A DNA stretch of 64,000 nucleotides from Paracoccus sp. MC1862 (GTDB lineage: Bacteria > Pseudomonadota > Alphaproteobacteria > Rhodobacterales > Rhodobacteraceae), in contig NZ_CP067225.1 of assembly GCF_016617715.1 (NCBI RefSeq), positions 682,001-746,000 of the forward strand, given 5' to 3'. The first letter of the stretch is position 1. Every line of letters starts with the position of its first letter. Under the pieces are notes generated by a model, which made no database searches, had not been told where the DNA came from, and saw nothing but the letters and a program-made list of their open reading frames with translations. The translations under genes were made by a program, and so were the position numbers. This document shows, piece after piece, positions 8,601 through 17,722 of this stretch.

Positions 8601-10883
8601 TCAGCCGTAATGCGCGACCGGGGTCCCGGCCAGCGCGCTGATGTTCAGCAAGCCCCGCGCGGTGATCGAGGGCGTCACGATATGCGCCTTGTTCCCCATC
8701 CCCATCAGGATCGGCCCGACCTCCAGCCCTGATGCCCGCGTCTTGAGGATGTTGCGCACCGCCGACGCTGCGTCGGTGCCCGCAAAGACCAGCACGTTCG
8801 CGGGTTCGTCCCCCAGCCGTGACTTGGGCAGCAGGCGGGCGCGGACGGAAGGATCGAGCGCGGCGTCCACGTGCATCTCGCCGTCGAAGAGGAAATCGAC
8901 CTCGCGTCCGGTCAGGATGTCCATTGCTTCCCGCATCTTGCGGCCCGAGGCGGTGTCGAGATTGCCGAACTGCGAATGGCTGCAGAGTGCGATCCGCGGC
9001 GTCAGGCCGAAGCGGCGGACGTGGCGGGCGCAGGCCGTGGCGGTGTCGGCGACCTCGGCGGGGGTGGGGTCGTGGTGGACCTGGGTGTCGGCGATGAAGA
9101 GGGGTCCTTCCTCCTGGATCATCATCGACAGGGCGCCGACCGGATGCAGCCCGCCGCGCGCCAGGATCTCGCGCACATAGCCCAGATGCCAGGAATACTG
9201 GCCGAAGCAGCCGCAGATCAGGCTGTCGGCCTCGTTCCGATGCACCATCACTGCGCCGATTGCCGTGGTGTTGGTGCGCATGAACGCACGGGCGATGTCG
9301 GGGGTGACGCCGCGCCGCGCCATCAGCGAATGATAGGTTTCCCAATAGTCGCGGTAGCGGGGGTCGTCCTCGGGGTTCACGATCTGGAAATCGACGACCG
9401 GGCGGATCGGCAGGCCAGCGCGTTCGGCCCGGGTCTCGATCACCTCGGGGCGGCCGATCAGGATCGGAACGTCGTTGGTCTCCTCAAGCATGGCATTGGC
9501 GGCGCGCAGCACCCGCTCGTCCTCTCCTTCCGCGAAGACGATGCGCCGCTCTGCGGTGGCCGAGGCCTCGAACACCGGCCGCATGATCAGGGCGGACCGG
9601 AAGACCGAGCCGTCGAGCTTGCGCTTGTAGGCGTGGATGTCGGGCAGGGGGCGTGTCGCCACGCCCGATTCCATCGCCGCGCGGGCGACGGCGGTAGCAA
9701 CAACGCCGATCAGGCGGGGGTCGAAGGGCTTGGGGATCAGATAGTTCGGCCCGAAGGTCAGCGTCTCGCCGCGATAAGCCGCGGCGGCCTCGGCGCTGGT
9801 GGTGGCGCGGGCCAGCGCAGCGATCCCCTCGATGCAGGCGATCTGCATGGCGTCGTTGATCTCGGTCGCGCCCACGTCCAGCGCGCCCCGGAAGATGAAG
9901 GGAAAGCACAGGACGTTGTTGACCTGGTTGGGATAGTCGCTGCGTCCGGTCGCCATCAGGGCGTCGGGGGCGACCTCGCGCACATCCTCGGGCAGGATCT
10001 CGGGCGAGGGATTCGCCAGCGCGAAGATGATCGGCCGCCGCGCCATGCGCGCCACCATCTCGGGCTTCAGCACGCCGGGGCCGGAGAGGCCGAGGAACAG
10101 GTCGGCCCCGTCGATCACGTCGCCCAGCGTTCGCAACTCGGTCGCCTGCGCGAAGGCGGCCTTCTGCGGGTTCATGTCCTCGGCCCTGCCCTCGTAAACC
10201 AGCCCATGGATGTCGCAGAGCCACACGTTCTCGCGTTTTACCCCCAGCTTCAGCAGCATGTTGAGACAGGCTATTCCCGCCGCGCCCCCGCCGGTGGACA
10301 CGACCTTGATGTCGTCGAACCGCCGCCCCGTGACGCGCAGCGCATTGGTGGCGGCGGCGCCCACGACGATGGCGGTGCCGTGCTGGTCATCGTGGAAGAC
10401 GGGGATGTTCATCGATTCGCGGCAGAGCTTTTCCACCACGAAGCATTCCGGCGCCTTGATATCCTCGAGATTGATGGCGCCGAAGGTCGGTTCCAGCGCG
10501 CGGACGATCTCGGCCAGTTTCACCGGATCGGTCTCGTTCACCTCGATGTCGAAGCAGTCGATATTGGCGAATTTCTTGAACAGGACGGCCTTGCCTTCCA
10601 TCACCGGCTTCGAGGCCTGCGCGCCGATGTTGCCAAGGCCCAGCACCGCCGTTCCGTTCGTCACCACCGCGACGAGGTTCCCCCGCGCGGTATAGCGCGC
10701 CGCGCAGGCGGGATCGGCCTGAATCTCCAGGCAGGCCTCGGCCACGCCCGGCGAATAGGCGAGGCTCAGGTCGCGTCCGTTCGCCAGCGGCTTGGTCGCG
10801 CGGATCTCGAGCTTGCCGGGTCGCGGATGCTCGTGATATTTCAGCGCCGCCTGCCGCAGATTTTCCCTTTGCCGCTCGTCCAT
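8601..10883 (-). CDS. maeB: NADP-dependent malic enzyme with C-terminal phosphotransacetylase-like domain
   Basis: MaeB decarboxylates malate to pyruvate, linking the TCA cycle with gluconeogenic and acetyl-CoA metabolism. The protein has 760 residues. The N-terminal part is a malic enzyme (SLAYSPGVAE, the metal-binding FHDDQHGTA segment, a STGGGAAGIA nucleotide-binding loop, and FALANPSPEI). The second part, from about residue 430, resembles phosphate acetyltransferase (RIVFAEGEDERVLRA and the C-terminal GPILMGM region). In known MaeB proteins that domain is regulatory and lacks catalysis. I start at the ATG at 10883 (MDERQRENLRQAALKYHEHP); longer upstream frames are not conserved-looking. 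Confidence 0.95.
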   Translation of the reverse strand: MDERQRENLRQAALKYHEHPRPGKLEIRATKPLANGRDLSLAYSPGVAEACLEIQADPACAARYTARGNLVAVVTNGTAVLGLGNIGAQASKPVMEGKAVLFKKFANIDCFDIEVNETDPVKLAEIVRALEPTFGAINLEDIKAPECFVVEKLCRESMNIPVFHDDQHGTAIVVGAAATNALRVTGRRFDDIKVVSTGGGAAGIACLNMLLKLGVKRENVWLCDIHGLVYEGRAEDMNPQKAAFAQATELRTLGDVIDGADLFLGLSGPGVLKPEMVARMARRPIIFALANPSPEILPEDVREVAPDALMATGRSDYPNQVNNVLCFPFIFRGALDVGATEINDAMQIACIEGIAALARATTSAEAAAAYRGETLTFGPNYLIPKPFDPRLIGVVATAVARAAMESGVATRPLPDIHAYKRKLDGSVFRSALIMRPVFEASATAERRIVFAEGEDERVLRAANAMLEETNDVPILIGRPEVIETRAERAGLPIRPVVDFQIVNPEDDPRYRDYWETYHSLMARRGVTPDIARAFMRTNTTAIGAVMVHRNEADSLICGCFGQYSWHLGYVREILARGGLHPVGALSMMIQEEGPLFIADTQVHHDPTPAEVADTATACARHVRRFGLTPRIALCSHSQFGNLDTASGRKMREAMDILTGREVDFLFDGEMHVDAALDPSVRARLLPKSRLGDEPANVLVFAGTDAASAVRNILKTRASGLEVGPILMGMGNKAHIVTPSITARGLLNISALAGTPVAHYG

Positions 10884-11031
10884 TGCCCGTCTCCCTTGAC
10901 CGTCCTTTCGTCGTAGCCCCCGCGACGCCGCGTCACAAGCGGCTGGCGCGCGGCTTTGCGCATGGCGAAAGGGGCGGGGTTGCGCCGGGTCGCGACGCTG
11001 CGGATGATGGGGCAAAACCGAAGGTGCGCCC

Positions 11032-11424
11032 ATGTCCCTGATCGACGCCGCCCGCCGCGTGCGCGAGGCTGCCTATGCGCCATATTCCGGCTTCAAGGTC
11101 GGCGCGGCGGTGCGCGGCGCATCCGGCGTGATCTATGCCGGCTGCAACGTGGAAAACGTGGCCTACCCCGAGGGCACCTGCGCCGAGGCCGGCGCCATCG
11201 CCGCCATGGTCGCGGCGGGTGAGACCGAGATCATCGAGGTCTGCGTCGTCGCCGACAGCGCCCGCCCCACGCCCCCCTGCGGCGGCTGCCGCCAGAAGCT
11301 GGCCGAGTTCGCCCGCGCCGACACCCCCGTCCTTCTGGCGACGGTCGGCGGCGAGAAGCTGGCCACGACCGTGGCCGAGCTGCTGCCGGGCCGCTTCGAC
11401 GCAGGCCACATGGGCGGCGCATGA
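11032..11424 (+). CDS. cdd: cytidine deaminase
   Basis: A small zinc hydrolase that deaminates cytidine and deoxycytidine in pyrimidine salvage. At 130 residues it is the homotetrameric type. The zinc/catalytic motif is C50-A51-E52 (TCAEAGA) and the second zinc pair is PCGGCRQ with C83 and C86. [14 protein letters not shown] carries the substrate-binding residues. Its next neighbour on the same strand is upp, so uridine and uracil recovery are encoded together. Confidence 0.93.
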   Translation: MSLIDAARRVREAAYAPYSGFKVGAAVRGASGVIYAGCNVENVAYPEGTCAEAGAIAAMVAAGETEIIEVCVVADSARPTPPCGGCRQKLAEFARADTPVLLATVGGEKLATTVAELLPGRFDAGHMGGA

Positions 11425-11515
11425 GGGACCGCAGGGCCACTCTGCGCTTGCTTCGCCCGGCCGTCCCCTTCATGGCACGACATCCCTACCGATCCCTGAA
11501 CGCGGACGCTGCCCG

Positions 11516-12154
11516 ATGACCCAGTTCCCCAACCTCACGCTCGTCGATCACCCGCTGGTCCAGCACAAGCTGACGATCATGCGCAAGCACGAGACATCGA
11601 CCAACAGCTTCCGGCGGCTCCTGCGCGAGATCAGCCTGCTTCTGGCCTACGAGGTCACGCGCGAACTTGAGGTGACGACCGCCCGCATCCAGACCCCGAT
11701 CTGCGAGATGGACGCGCCGATTCTGGAAGGAAAGAAGCTCGCGCTGATCTCGATCCTGCGGGCGGGGAACGGGCTTCTGGACGGCATCCTCGAACTGATC
11801 CCGGCGGCGCGGGTGGGGTTCCTCGGCCTCTATCGAGACCCAGACACGCTGCAGCCGGTGCAGTATTACTGCAAGGTTCCGGGCGATCTTGATGCGCGGA
11901 TGGTGATCGTGGTGGACCCGATGCTGGCCACGGGGAACAGCGCGGTGGCCAGCATCGACCTGCTGAAGGCGCGAGGCGCGAAGAACATCCGCTTCCTCTG
12001 CCTGCTGGCCGCCCCCGAGGGAGTCCGGCGGATGCTGGAAGCCCATCCCGACGTGCCGGTCTATACCGCGGCGCTCGACGAAAGACTGGACGAGCACGGC
12101 TACATCGTGCCGGGACTGGGCGACGCGGGGGACCGGATGTTCGGCACCAAGTAG
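11516..12154 (+). CDS. upp: uracil phosphoribosyltransferase
   Basis: Upp joins uracil to PRPP to give UMP. The 212-residue protein has the PRPP-binding loop [12 protein letters not shown] (about 132-143), an [10 protein letters not shown] segment for the pyrophosphate site, and the C-terminal uracil-binding stretch [17 protein letters not shown]. The ATG at 11516 matches the usual family N-terminus ([20 protein letters not shown]); the frame is open upstream but that part only shadows cdd. The gene lies 91 bases after cdd, and a uracil permease occurs at 58.4 kb in the same window. Confidence 0.95.
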   Translation: MTQFPNLTLVDHPLVQHKLTIMRKHETSTNSFRRLLREISLLLAYEVTRELEVTTARIQTPICEMDAPILEGKKLALISILRAGNGLLDGILELIPAARVGFLGLYRDPDTLQPVQYYCKVPGDLDARMVIVVDPMLATGNSAVASIDLLKARGAKNIRFLCLLAAPEGVRRMLEAHPDVPVYTAALDERLDEHGYIVPGLGDAGDRMFGTK

Positions 12155-12224
12155 GGCGTTAACCGGTCCTTAGAGCATCCCGGGATAGACCCGGCTCCGC
12201 ACGAACCGAATCAAGGGGCCGGTC

Positions 12225-13319
12225 ATGGCTGTCACGGGTTTCTCTTTGCTGCTTGCGGCGGCCTCGGCGCTGGCCGGATTGGCAGGGATTGCCCTGCCGG
12301 TTCATGCGGAAACGCCTGCGACTGCAACCTCCGCCCTTGGTGCCTCACTGGCCCTGACGGTGCGGCAGCCGGCCGAGATCCCGCCCCCGGATTTCACGGC
12401 GGAACAGTATATCGACTCGGCGGGCTGCGTCTTCAAGCGGGCGGACGGCGGATGGCTTGTGCGGGCGGATCCCGATGGCGCGCCACTTTGCGGCTTTCCC
12501 CCGACACTGTCCGCAAGGCGCACCGCTTTCGGCAACGAGGGGGCGCTGTTCCCCAAACCTGATGAGCCGGCAGCGGAAAGAATCCACCGCGAGTTTGCCG
12601 AAGCGATCATTCCGAACCTGCAGGCGGGCGAGTTGCTGCAGGTTCCGGGAACGCAGGATGATCTGGCAACTTCCGGGGCGGACCCTGCCAGAGTCGGTGC
12701 CGATCATGGCGCCGCCATTCCCCCGCGGTTGGCAATGGCCGACGAAGGCGGAACGCAAGGCGAACTGGGCAAAATGATGGCCCGTGCGCCCGGCTTGGCC
12801 GCTGGCATGACCCGTGCGAACCACACCGACCGGCTTTGTGCCCTGATCGGCAAGCCGGCGCATGACACGGGTGCTGCCGGCTTGGGATTATGCGGATCGG
12901 GAACTGCCTTGTCTGCCGCGCCGCCGGGGCGCCAGGTGTCGGAAGCCAAGCCGGCTGCGCGTCGGATCGCGACCGACGAGCGGGCTGAACGCGGCACCCG
13001 GCAGCCTGGCAGACAGATCGTCAGCGTGGACTCTGCCGCAACCAAGGCTCGCCCGACCCCATCGCTGCCCCGGGCGTCTCGGGGAATGATCCCTCCGGGA
13101 GCGCGCTATCTGCAGGTCGGGGTTTTCAGCGAAACGGAAGAAGCGAATCGCATGGCGAGGAAGCTTGCCGGGCTGGGCCTGCCGGTAGCGCGTTCGCGGG
13201 ATGCAGGGCGAGGGCAGCAAATGATCCTTGTCGGGCCGCTCGACGGCCGCGAGGCGATCGTGCGAATGATCGACCGCCTCGGCCGCGCCGGGTTCCGCGA
13301 TGTCGTGGCCCGCCGCTGA
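12225..13319 (+). CDS. exported SPOR-domain protein
   Basis: The 364-residue protein begins with a signal-peptide-like hydrophobic segment (about 1-29, ending VHAETPA). A long low-complexity region follows with scattered cysteines. Residues from about 290 (GARYLQVGVFSETEEANRMARKLAGLGLPV ending near FRDVVAR, read in short pieces) form an SPOR domain, which binds denuded septal peptidoglycan. It is therefore probably a periplasmic or envelope-anchored protein acting at the division site. The middle part, including CVFKRADGGWLVRADPDG, resembles N-terminal regions of other Rhodobacterales SPOR proteins. No specific function can be assigned. Confidence 0.8.
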   Translation: MAVTGFSLLLAAASALAGLAGIALPVHAETPATATSALGASLALTVRQPAEIPPPDFTAEQYIDSAGCVFKRADGGWLVRADPDGAPLCGFPPTLSARRTAFGNEGALFPKPDEPAAERIHREFAEAIIPNLQAGELLQVPGTQDDLATSGADPARVGADHGAAIPPRLAMADEGGTQGELGKMMARAPGLAAGMTRANHTDRLCALIGKPAHDTGAAGLGLCGSGTALSAAPPGRQVSEAKPAARRIATDERAERGTRQPGRQIVSVDSAATKARPTPSLPRASRGMIPPGARYLQVGVFSETEEANRMARKLAGLGLPVARSRDAGRGQQMILVGPLDGREAIVRMIDRLGRAGFRDVVARR

Positions 13320-13500
13320 CAGGGCCAAGGCGCGACGTGCGAGCAGCAGCCGTAGGGATCGTTTCTCCGACGCGCCATTGCGCGGATCGATGTCAGACCG
13401 GCATAAGGACGGACCTTCTGCGCGTGATCTCAGTTCTTCCGGGTGGCGGCTGCATCATCAGGGTCATCCCGTAGGATACCCGGCCATCGGCAGCGCGGGA

Positions 13501-13941
13501 TCACCCGTTATCCATCCAGATCGTCACGGGTCCGTCATTGACCAGCGCCACTTTCATGTCGGCGCCGAACTCGCCTGTCTCGACGGGCAGGTCCAGCGCC
13601 CTCAGCGCCTCGGCAAAGGCCAGATACAGGCGCTTGCCTTCCTCTGGCGGTGCGGCGGTCGAGAAGCCGGGGCGGTTCCCGCTGCGCGTGTCGGCGGCAA
13701 GCGTGAACTGGCTGACAACCAGAACCGCGCCGCCGGTATCCTGCACGGACCGGTTCATCCGGCCCTGATCGTCGCGGAATATCCGCAGGCGCGCCACCCG
13801 GCCGGCAAGGCGTTCGGCCGCTGCCTGGTCGTCACCCTGCATCGCGCAGACGAGCAGCAGAAGCCCGGGACCGATCCGGCCGACGGACCGGCCATCGACG
13901 GTGACTTCTGCCTCGCTCACCCGCTGGATCAGCACCCGCAT
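13501..13941 (-). CDS. dtd: D-aminoacyl-tRNA deacylase
   Basis: Dtd hydrolyses D-amino acids, and glycine mischarged on tRNA-Ala, from tRNA. The 146-residue protein starts with the typical [15 protein letters not shown] and has the two catalytic motifs SQFTLAAD (77-84) and NDGPVTI (135-141, the family Gly-cisPro motif). The gene lies 9 bases downstream of a small membrane-protein gene on the same strand, suggesting a two-gene unit. Length is standard. Confidence 0.94.
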   Translation of the reverse strand: MRVLIQRVSEAEVTVDGRSVGRIGPGLLLLVCAMQGDDQAAAERLAGRVARLRIFRDDQGRMNRSVQDTGGAVLVVSQFTLAADTRSGNRPGFSTAAPPEEGKRLYLAFAEALRALDLPVETGEFGADMKVALVNDGPVTIWMDNG

Positions 13942-13950
13942 GACCGTCCC

Positions 13951-14175
13951 TCAGCGCAGCATGATCCCGAGGACTACCGCCATCAGCCCCAGCATCGAGG
14001 CCGCGAGCGCGCCCATGTTCACCGCCACCACACGATGCATGGTGGCCCGCATGGCGGCGTCATCCCCGCCCATGCGCTTTGCCCGTGCCACGGCGACGAT
14101 GCACCAGACGATGCCCGCCAGACCTGCGGTGGTCAGCGCCGCGCCGCACCAGATCAGGATGTCGTGGATGGTCAT
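13951..14175 (-). CDS. small two-helix membrane protein of unknown function
   Basis: A 74-residue protein with two strongly hydrophobic segments (about 6-30 and 50-73) separated by a short basic linker (RAKRMGGDD). The first contains a cysteine pair in WCGAA and WCIVAV. It lies directly upstream of dtd with a 9-base gap. I recognise the general type as a conserved short membrane protein in Rhodobacterales but know no function. Support comes from length, hydrophobic pattern and tight operon spacing. Confidence 0.65.
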   Translation of the reverse strand: MTIHDILIWCGAALTTAGLAGIVWCIVAVARAKRMGGDDAAMRATMHRVVAVNMGALAASMLGLMAVVLGIMLR

Positions 14176-14276
14176 GCGGCCTCCGTCAACCAGTCGCTTC
14201 CGGGCCTAGCGGCGATTGCGCGTCCCGGCAAGACGGCCTATTGCAGCGCCTCATTTCCGCGGCGAAGGACAGCGAC

Positions 14277-14525
14277 ATGAGCGACGATCAGGCCTATGGC
14301 ATCGCAGCCGGAGAGCTGCGCCAGTTCATCGAGCAATACGAGCAGCTCGACGCCGAGAAGAACGACGTGGCCGAGCGCCAGAAGGAACTGATGGCCGAGG
14401 CCAAGGCACGCGGCTACGACACCAAGGTGATGCGCAAGATCGTGGCCCTGCGCAAACGCGACAAGGACGACGTGGCCGAGGAAGAGGCGATCCTGGAAAT
14501 GTACAAATCCGCTTTGGGGATGTGA
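14277..14525 (+). CDS. gapR: GapR-like (DUF2312) nucleoid-associated protein
   Basis: An 82-residue, mostly helical, highly charged protein matching the DUF2312/GapR family of alphaproteobacteria. The family core is seen in GELRQFIEQYEQLDAEK followed by a lysine-rich helix (AKARGYDTKVMRKIVALRK). In Caulobacter, GapR binds overtwisted AT-rich DNA ahead of replication and transcription and stimulates topoisomerases. I chose the ATG at 14277; the longer open frame upstream is on the complementary side of the neighbouring membrane-protein gene. Function by family only. Confidence 0.88.
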   Translation: MSDDQAYGIAAGELRQFIEQYEQLDAEKNDVAERQKELMAEAKARGYDTKVMRKIVALRKRDKDDVAEEEAILEMYKSALGM

Positions 14526-14717
14526 GCGGACCGGGCAGGCCGGAACTGCCGCTCACCCGCTGATTCCCAGAGGGCGGCATCTGGAAGCCGATGGATGTCT
14601 GGCAGGTCGGCCTCCAGCCGAGCTTGTCACCGATCATGCGGCACGCAGCAGCGTTATCAAAGACGGCGAAGAATAGGCCAGCGGTGACGCAAGGCGCAGC
14701 GCAGCCTTCTTGCGGCC

Positions 14718-15593
14718 TCAGGGGCTCAGGAACTCCACCCCCGGCAGGGCGGCGATGCGGCCGACGTCTTCCTCATAGGCGTCGGTGATCTCGTCCACCA
14801 GGTCCTGCGTCCAGCCGGGGACGGTGACGGTTTCGCGCACCAGGTCGGCGCGGGCGTGGCGGCCCAGCATCTCGGCGAAGATCCGGCGCCGCGCCTCGAC
14901 GGTCAGCGGGGCGGCGCGGGTCATGGCCTCCTTCAGGTCCGCCATCCCCTCGGGCGGCAGCAGGTCGCCCAGGACGGCGAGGCCGGATTTCAGGGGCACG
15001 TCCGCGGGCATCCGGGCGATGCGCCGCACCACCTCGGGCCAGATCAGGGGGGTGTCCTCGTAGCACCAGACGATCACGCGCCGGCCCTGCATCGCCTCGA
15101 TGATGCGCTGCATTGCGGGACCCCAGCGCAACTGGCGGGGGTCGCAGCCTTTCAGCAGGCGTTCGACCGAGCCATCCGGCACGCGCGAGGCGAGATGCGG
15201 GATCTGCAGCGCGGGGTTCTGGATCGCCAGCGACACCTCGACCTCGGCCGAGGGGAACAGGCCGGCCACTGCCCGCATCCGGGTGCCCGCCTGTGGAAAC
15301 AGCCCTTTTTCGCTGAGGCAGCGCACCGGCGCCCCGATCAGCGAGGCCTGCGAGATCACCATCCTCTGCGCGCTTTCGGATTCCAGCATCGCGTCGTAGA
15401 TGACCTCCTCCATCTCGGCCGGCGCATCGCCGCCTTTCAGCGAGTTCAGCGCCTCGTCCAGAACGCCCTTGTAGCGGCCGGGCGGCACCACCTCGACGCC
15501 ATTGGCGAGCAGCCAGTCGCGGTTTTCCATCAGCGTGCGGATCATCCGCTCGGGCTCGGTGCCGTGGGTGCCGAAATGGATCGCGACCTGCAT
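14718..15593 (-). CDS. conserved hypothetical protein, sulfotransferase-like N-terminus
   Basis: A 291-residue soluble protein without signal peptide. It starts MQVAIHFGTHGTEPERMIRT, a pattern like the nucleotide-binding strand-loop of sulfotransferase-related proteins found in Rhodobacterales, but I cannot see a clear PAPS-binding loop. Later segments (RRVIVWCYEDTPLIWPEVVRR, PGWTQDLVDEITDAYEEDV) also look like members of this uncharacterised group. It stands alone between gapR and tRNA-Thr, so context does not help. Treat the sulfotransferase link as a weak structural guess. Confidence 0.6.
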   Translation of the reverse strand: MQVAIHFGTHGTEPERMIRTLMENRDWLLANGVEVVPPGRYKGVLDEALNSLKGGDAPAEMEEVIYDAMLESESAQRMVISQASLIGAPVRCLSEKGLFPQAGTRMRAVAGLFPSAEVEVSLAIQNPALQIPHLASRVPDGSVERLLKGCDPRQLRWGPAMQRIIEAMQGRRVIVWCYEDTPLIWPEVVRRIARMPADVPLKSGLAVLGDLLPPEGMADLKEAMTRAAPLTVEARRRIFAEMLGRHARADLVRETVTVPGWTQDLVDEITDAYEEDVGRIAALPGVEFLSP

Positions 15594-15744
15594 GGAAGAA
15601 CCCTCGTCCTGCTGCTGGCCGTCCCGTCGCCCTGCGCGGGCGCGGGGTCAAGGGGCCGGCCGGGATTGTCATGGAAAAACTTGGGCGGGGTTGCGGGGGC
15701 GTGGTGCTTGCGCCACCCGCGACGGGCGCGTATTCCGGCGTCAT

Positions 15745-15819
15745 GCCGGCTTAGCTCAGTGGTAGAGCGTCTGATTTGTAATCAGGGGGTCGGGGGTTCA
15801 AATCCCTCAGCCGGCACCA
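15745..15819 (+). tRNA. tRNA-Thr (anticodon TGT)
   Basis: A complete cloverleaf can be drawn. The acceptor stem is GCCGGCT/AGCCGGC with discriminator A and an encoded CCA. The D arm is GCTC/GAGC and the anticodon arm TCTGA-TTTGTAA-TCAGG gives anticodon TGT, reading ACA. The T arm is GGGGG-TTCAAAT-CCCTC. The encoded CCA ends three bases before the convergently oriented dipeptidase gene. Confidence 0.96.
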
Positions 15820-15821
15820 GC

Positions 15822-16871
15822 TTACCCGCCCCAGCTGCGTTCCAGCACCGACAGCCAGTTCCGCCAGGCGATCTTCTCAACCAGGTCGCGGCCATAGCCA
15901 TGCGCCAGCATGGCGTCAGTCAGCCGGGGCAGCGCGGCCGCGTCGGGCAGGTCCGCCGGCATCACCGCGCCGTCGAAATCGGAACCCAGCGCCACGCCGT
16001 CCTCGCCCAGGATTGCCAGCATATGGTCGAGATGGCGCAGCAGGATGTCGAAGCCGCGGAACTGTTCCCGCCGGCCGTCGGGGGCAAGGAAGCCGGTGTT
16101 GAAGTTCAGCCCCACCACGCCGCCGGTATCGGCGATCTGGCGCAACTGCCGGTTGGTCAGGTTGCGGGAACTGGGGCAGATCGCATGGGCGCCCGAATGG
16201 GTGGCGACCAGCGGCGCGTCGGTCAGCCGCGCCACGTCGTCGCAGCCCTTCTCGTTCAGGTGCGACAGGTCGATCATGATCCGCAGCGCGTTGCATTCGC
16301 GCACCAGGGCTCGGCCACGTTCTGTCAACCCCTCGCCACGATCGGGGGCCGAGGGGAAGGCGAAGGGCACGCCATGCCCGTAGGCCGTCGGCCGCGACCA
16401 GACGAACCCCATCGAGCGCAGCCCCATCGCGTGCCACAGGTGCAGCGCATCAAGGTCGGCCAGCGGCTCGGCCCCTTCCATGTGCAGGATCGCGGCGACG
16501 CGGCCTGCATCCATCGCTGCGCGGATGTCGGCGGCGCTGCGGCAGATCGACAGCGTGCCCGTGCGTTCCAGCCCGAACAGCGCCGCGGCCTGCGCGAAGG
16601 CCAGCGGCAGGGCCGCGTCGCAGGCGACCTGGGGCGGCAGGGGCAGGTCGAAGGGCGGGTTTTCCTTCTGGCGCAGCAGTTCGGCTATGTCCCCGGTCTG
16701 GGCGTCGGGCACCCACATGGCGAAGAAGCCGCCGGCCATGCCACCCTGCCGCAGCCGCGGCAGGTCCATGTGGCCAGTGCCGTCCCCTTCCTGCCACAGC
16801 CGGGCGGCATCGGTTCCAGCGGCCACGGCGCGCTGCAGGAAATCGTTATGTCCATCGAATACGGGGATCAT
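15822..16871 (-). CDS. membrane dipeptidase family (M19) zinc peptidase
   Basis: A 349-residue protein of the renal-dipeptidase family, which hydrolyses dipeptides with a C-terminal L- or D-residue. The N-terminal zinc motif is DGHND (residues 6-10). Further candidate metal ligands are the Glu in LHMEGAEPL, the His in IDLSHLNEKG and the His in VATHSGAHAI. GLNFNTGFL and ALGSDFDGA near the C-terminal side are also family features. No signal peptide is seen with the chosen start (MIPVFDGHND), so it is probably cytoplasmic, as in other proteobacterial members. Substrate is unknown. Confidence 0.9.
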   Translation of the reverse strand: MIPVFDGHNDFLQRAVAAGTDAARLWQEGDGTGHMDLPRLRQGGMAGGFFAMWVPDAQTGDIAELLRQKENPPFDLPLPPQVACDAALPLAFAQAAALFGLERTGTLSICRSAADIRAAMDAGRVAAILHMEGAEPLADLDALHLWHAMGLRSMGFVWSRPTAYGHGVPFAFPSAPDRGEGLTERGRALVRECNALRIMIDLSHLNEKGCDDVARLTDAPLVATHSGAHAICPSSRNLTNRQLRQIADTGGVVGLNFNTGFLAPDGRREQFRGFDILLRHLDHMLAILGEDGVALGSDFDGAVMPADLPDAAALPRLTDAMLAHGYGRDLVEKIAWRNWLSVLERSWGG

Positions 16872-16999
16872 CCGGCCCAGTCCCAAGATTTGCGCCTGCA
16901 CGAAGATCATTCCGGCGGCGCCGATGCAAGCGCGCCGGGCTTGCCCTTCGGCGGGCTGCATGCAACGCATTTCTATCGGCGGCGGGAAACAGGAACGAC

Positions 17000-17671
17000 A
17001 TGGCGGGACGCATCATCACCGTCGCTCAGCAGAAGGGCGGCTCGGGCAAGACCACGCTGACGGTGAACCTTGCCGTGGCGCTGCGCCGCAAGGGCTTTTC
17101 GGTCGCGGTGCTGGACACCGATCCGCAGGGCAGCCTCGGGCGCTGGTTCATGGAACGGCTGAACCGCATCGGCGAGGATGCGGGGCTGGAGTTCTCGACC
17201 TCGTCGGCCTGGGGGGCAAGCTATGAAAGCGAGAAGCTGAAGCGGCGCTTTGACGTGGTGCTGATCGACACGCCGCCGAAGATCGAAAGCGACCTGCGCC
17301 CGGCGCTGCGGGTGGCCGACCTGATCTTGGTGCCGGTGGCTTCCAGCCAGGTGGACCTGTGGGCGACGGAAGGCGTGCTGGACCTTGCCGACCGGGAAAA
17401 ACGGCCGGTGCTGATCGTGCTGAACCGCACCCGGCCGAACACCCGGCTGGGGGCCGAAGTGGCTGCAGGTGCGGCGGCGCTTGGGGTGGACGTGGCCCGC
17501 GCCGAGATCGCGAACCGCGTGGCCTATGCCGAGACGCTCGGGCACGGCAGCGCCGTGGCCGAGGGGCCGTCCGGTCCGGCGCGCGACGAGATGGCGGTGC
17601 TGGCGGATGAGGTCATGGCCCATGCCGGGATCGAGGGCGCAGCAACCATCGGCGGTCCGAGCCGCAGTTGA
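17000..17671 (+). CDS. orphan ParA/MinD-family ATPase
   Basis: A 223-residue P-loop ATPase with the deviant Walker A box KGGSGKTT at 12-19, signature lysine in QQKGG, VLDTDPQGS as Walker A' and VVLIDTPPKIESD as Walker B. The family positions chromosomes, plasmids or protein clusters. No parB-like or centromere-like gene is adjacent: the neighbours are a dipeptidase and a methyltransferase. It is therefore an orphan that may place a protein cargo, such as a chemosensory or polar complex, but the cargo cannot be read from the sequence. The first ATG fits the family N-terminus. Confidence 0.85.
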   Translation: MAGRIITVAQQKGGSGKTTLTVNLAVALRRKGFSVAVLDTDPQGSLGRWFMERLNRIGEDAGLEFSTSSAWGASYESEKLKRRFDVVLIDTPPKIESDLRPALRVADLILVPVASSQVDLWATEGVLDLADREKRPVLIVLNRTRPNTRLGAEVAAGAAALGVDVARAEIANRVAYAETLGHGSAVAEGPSGPARDEMAVLADEVMAHAGIEGAATIGGPSRS

Positions 17672-17722
17672 CGGCCTGATGCTGCCGATCAAGAACCAGC
17701 CCGGCAGTGGAAAGGGGACATG

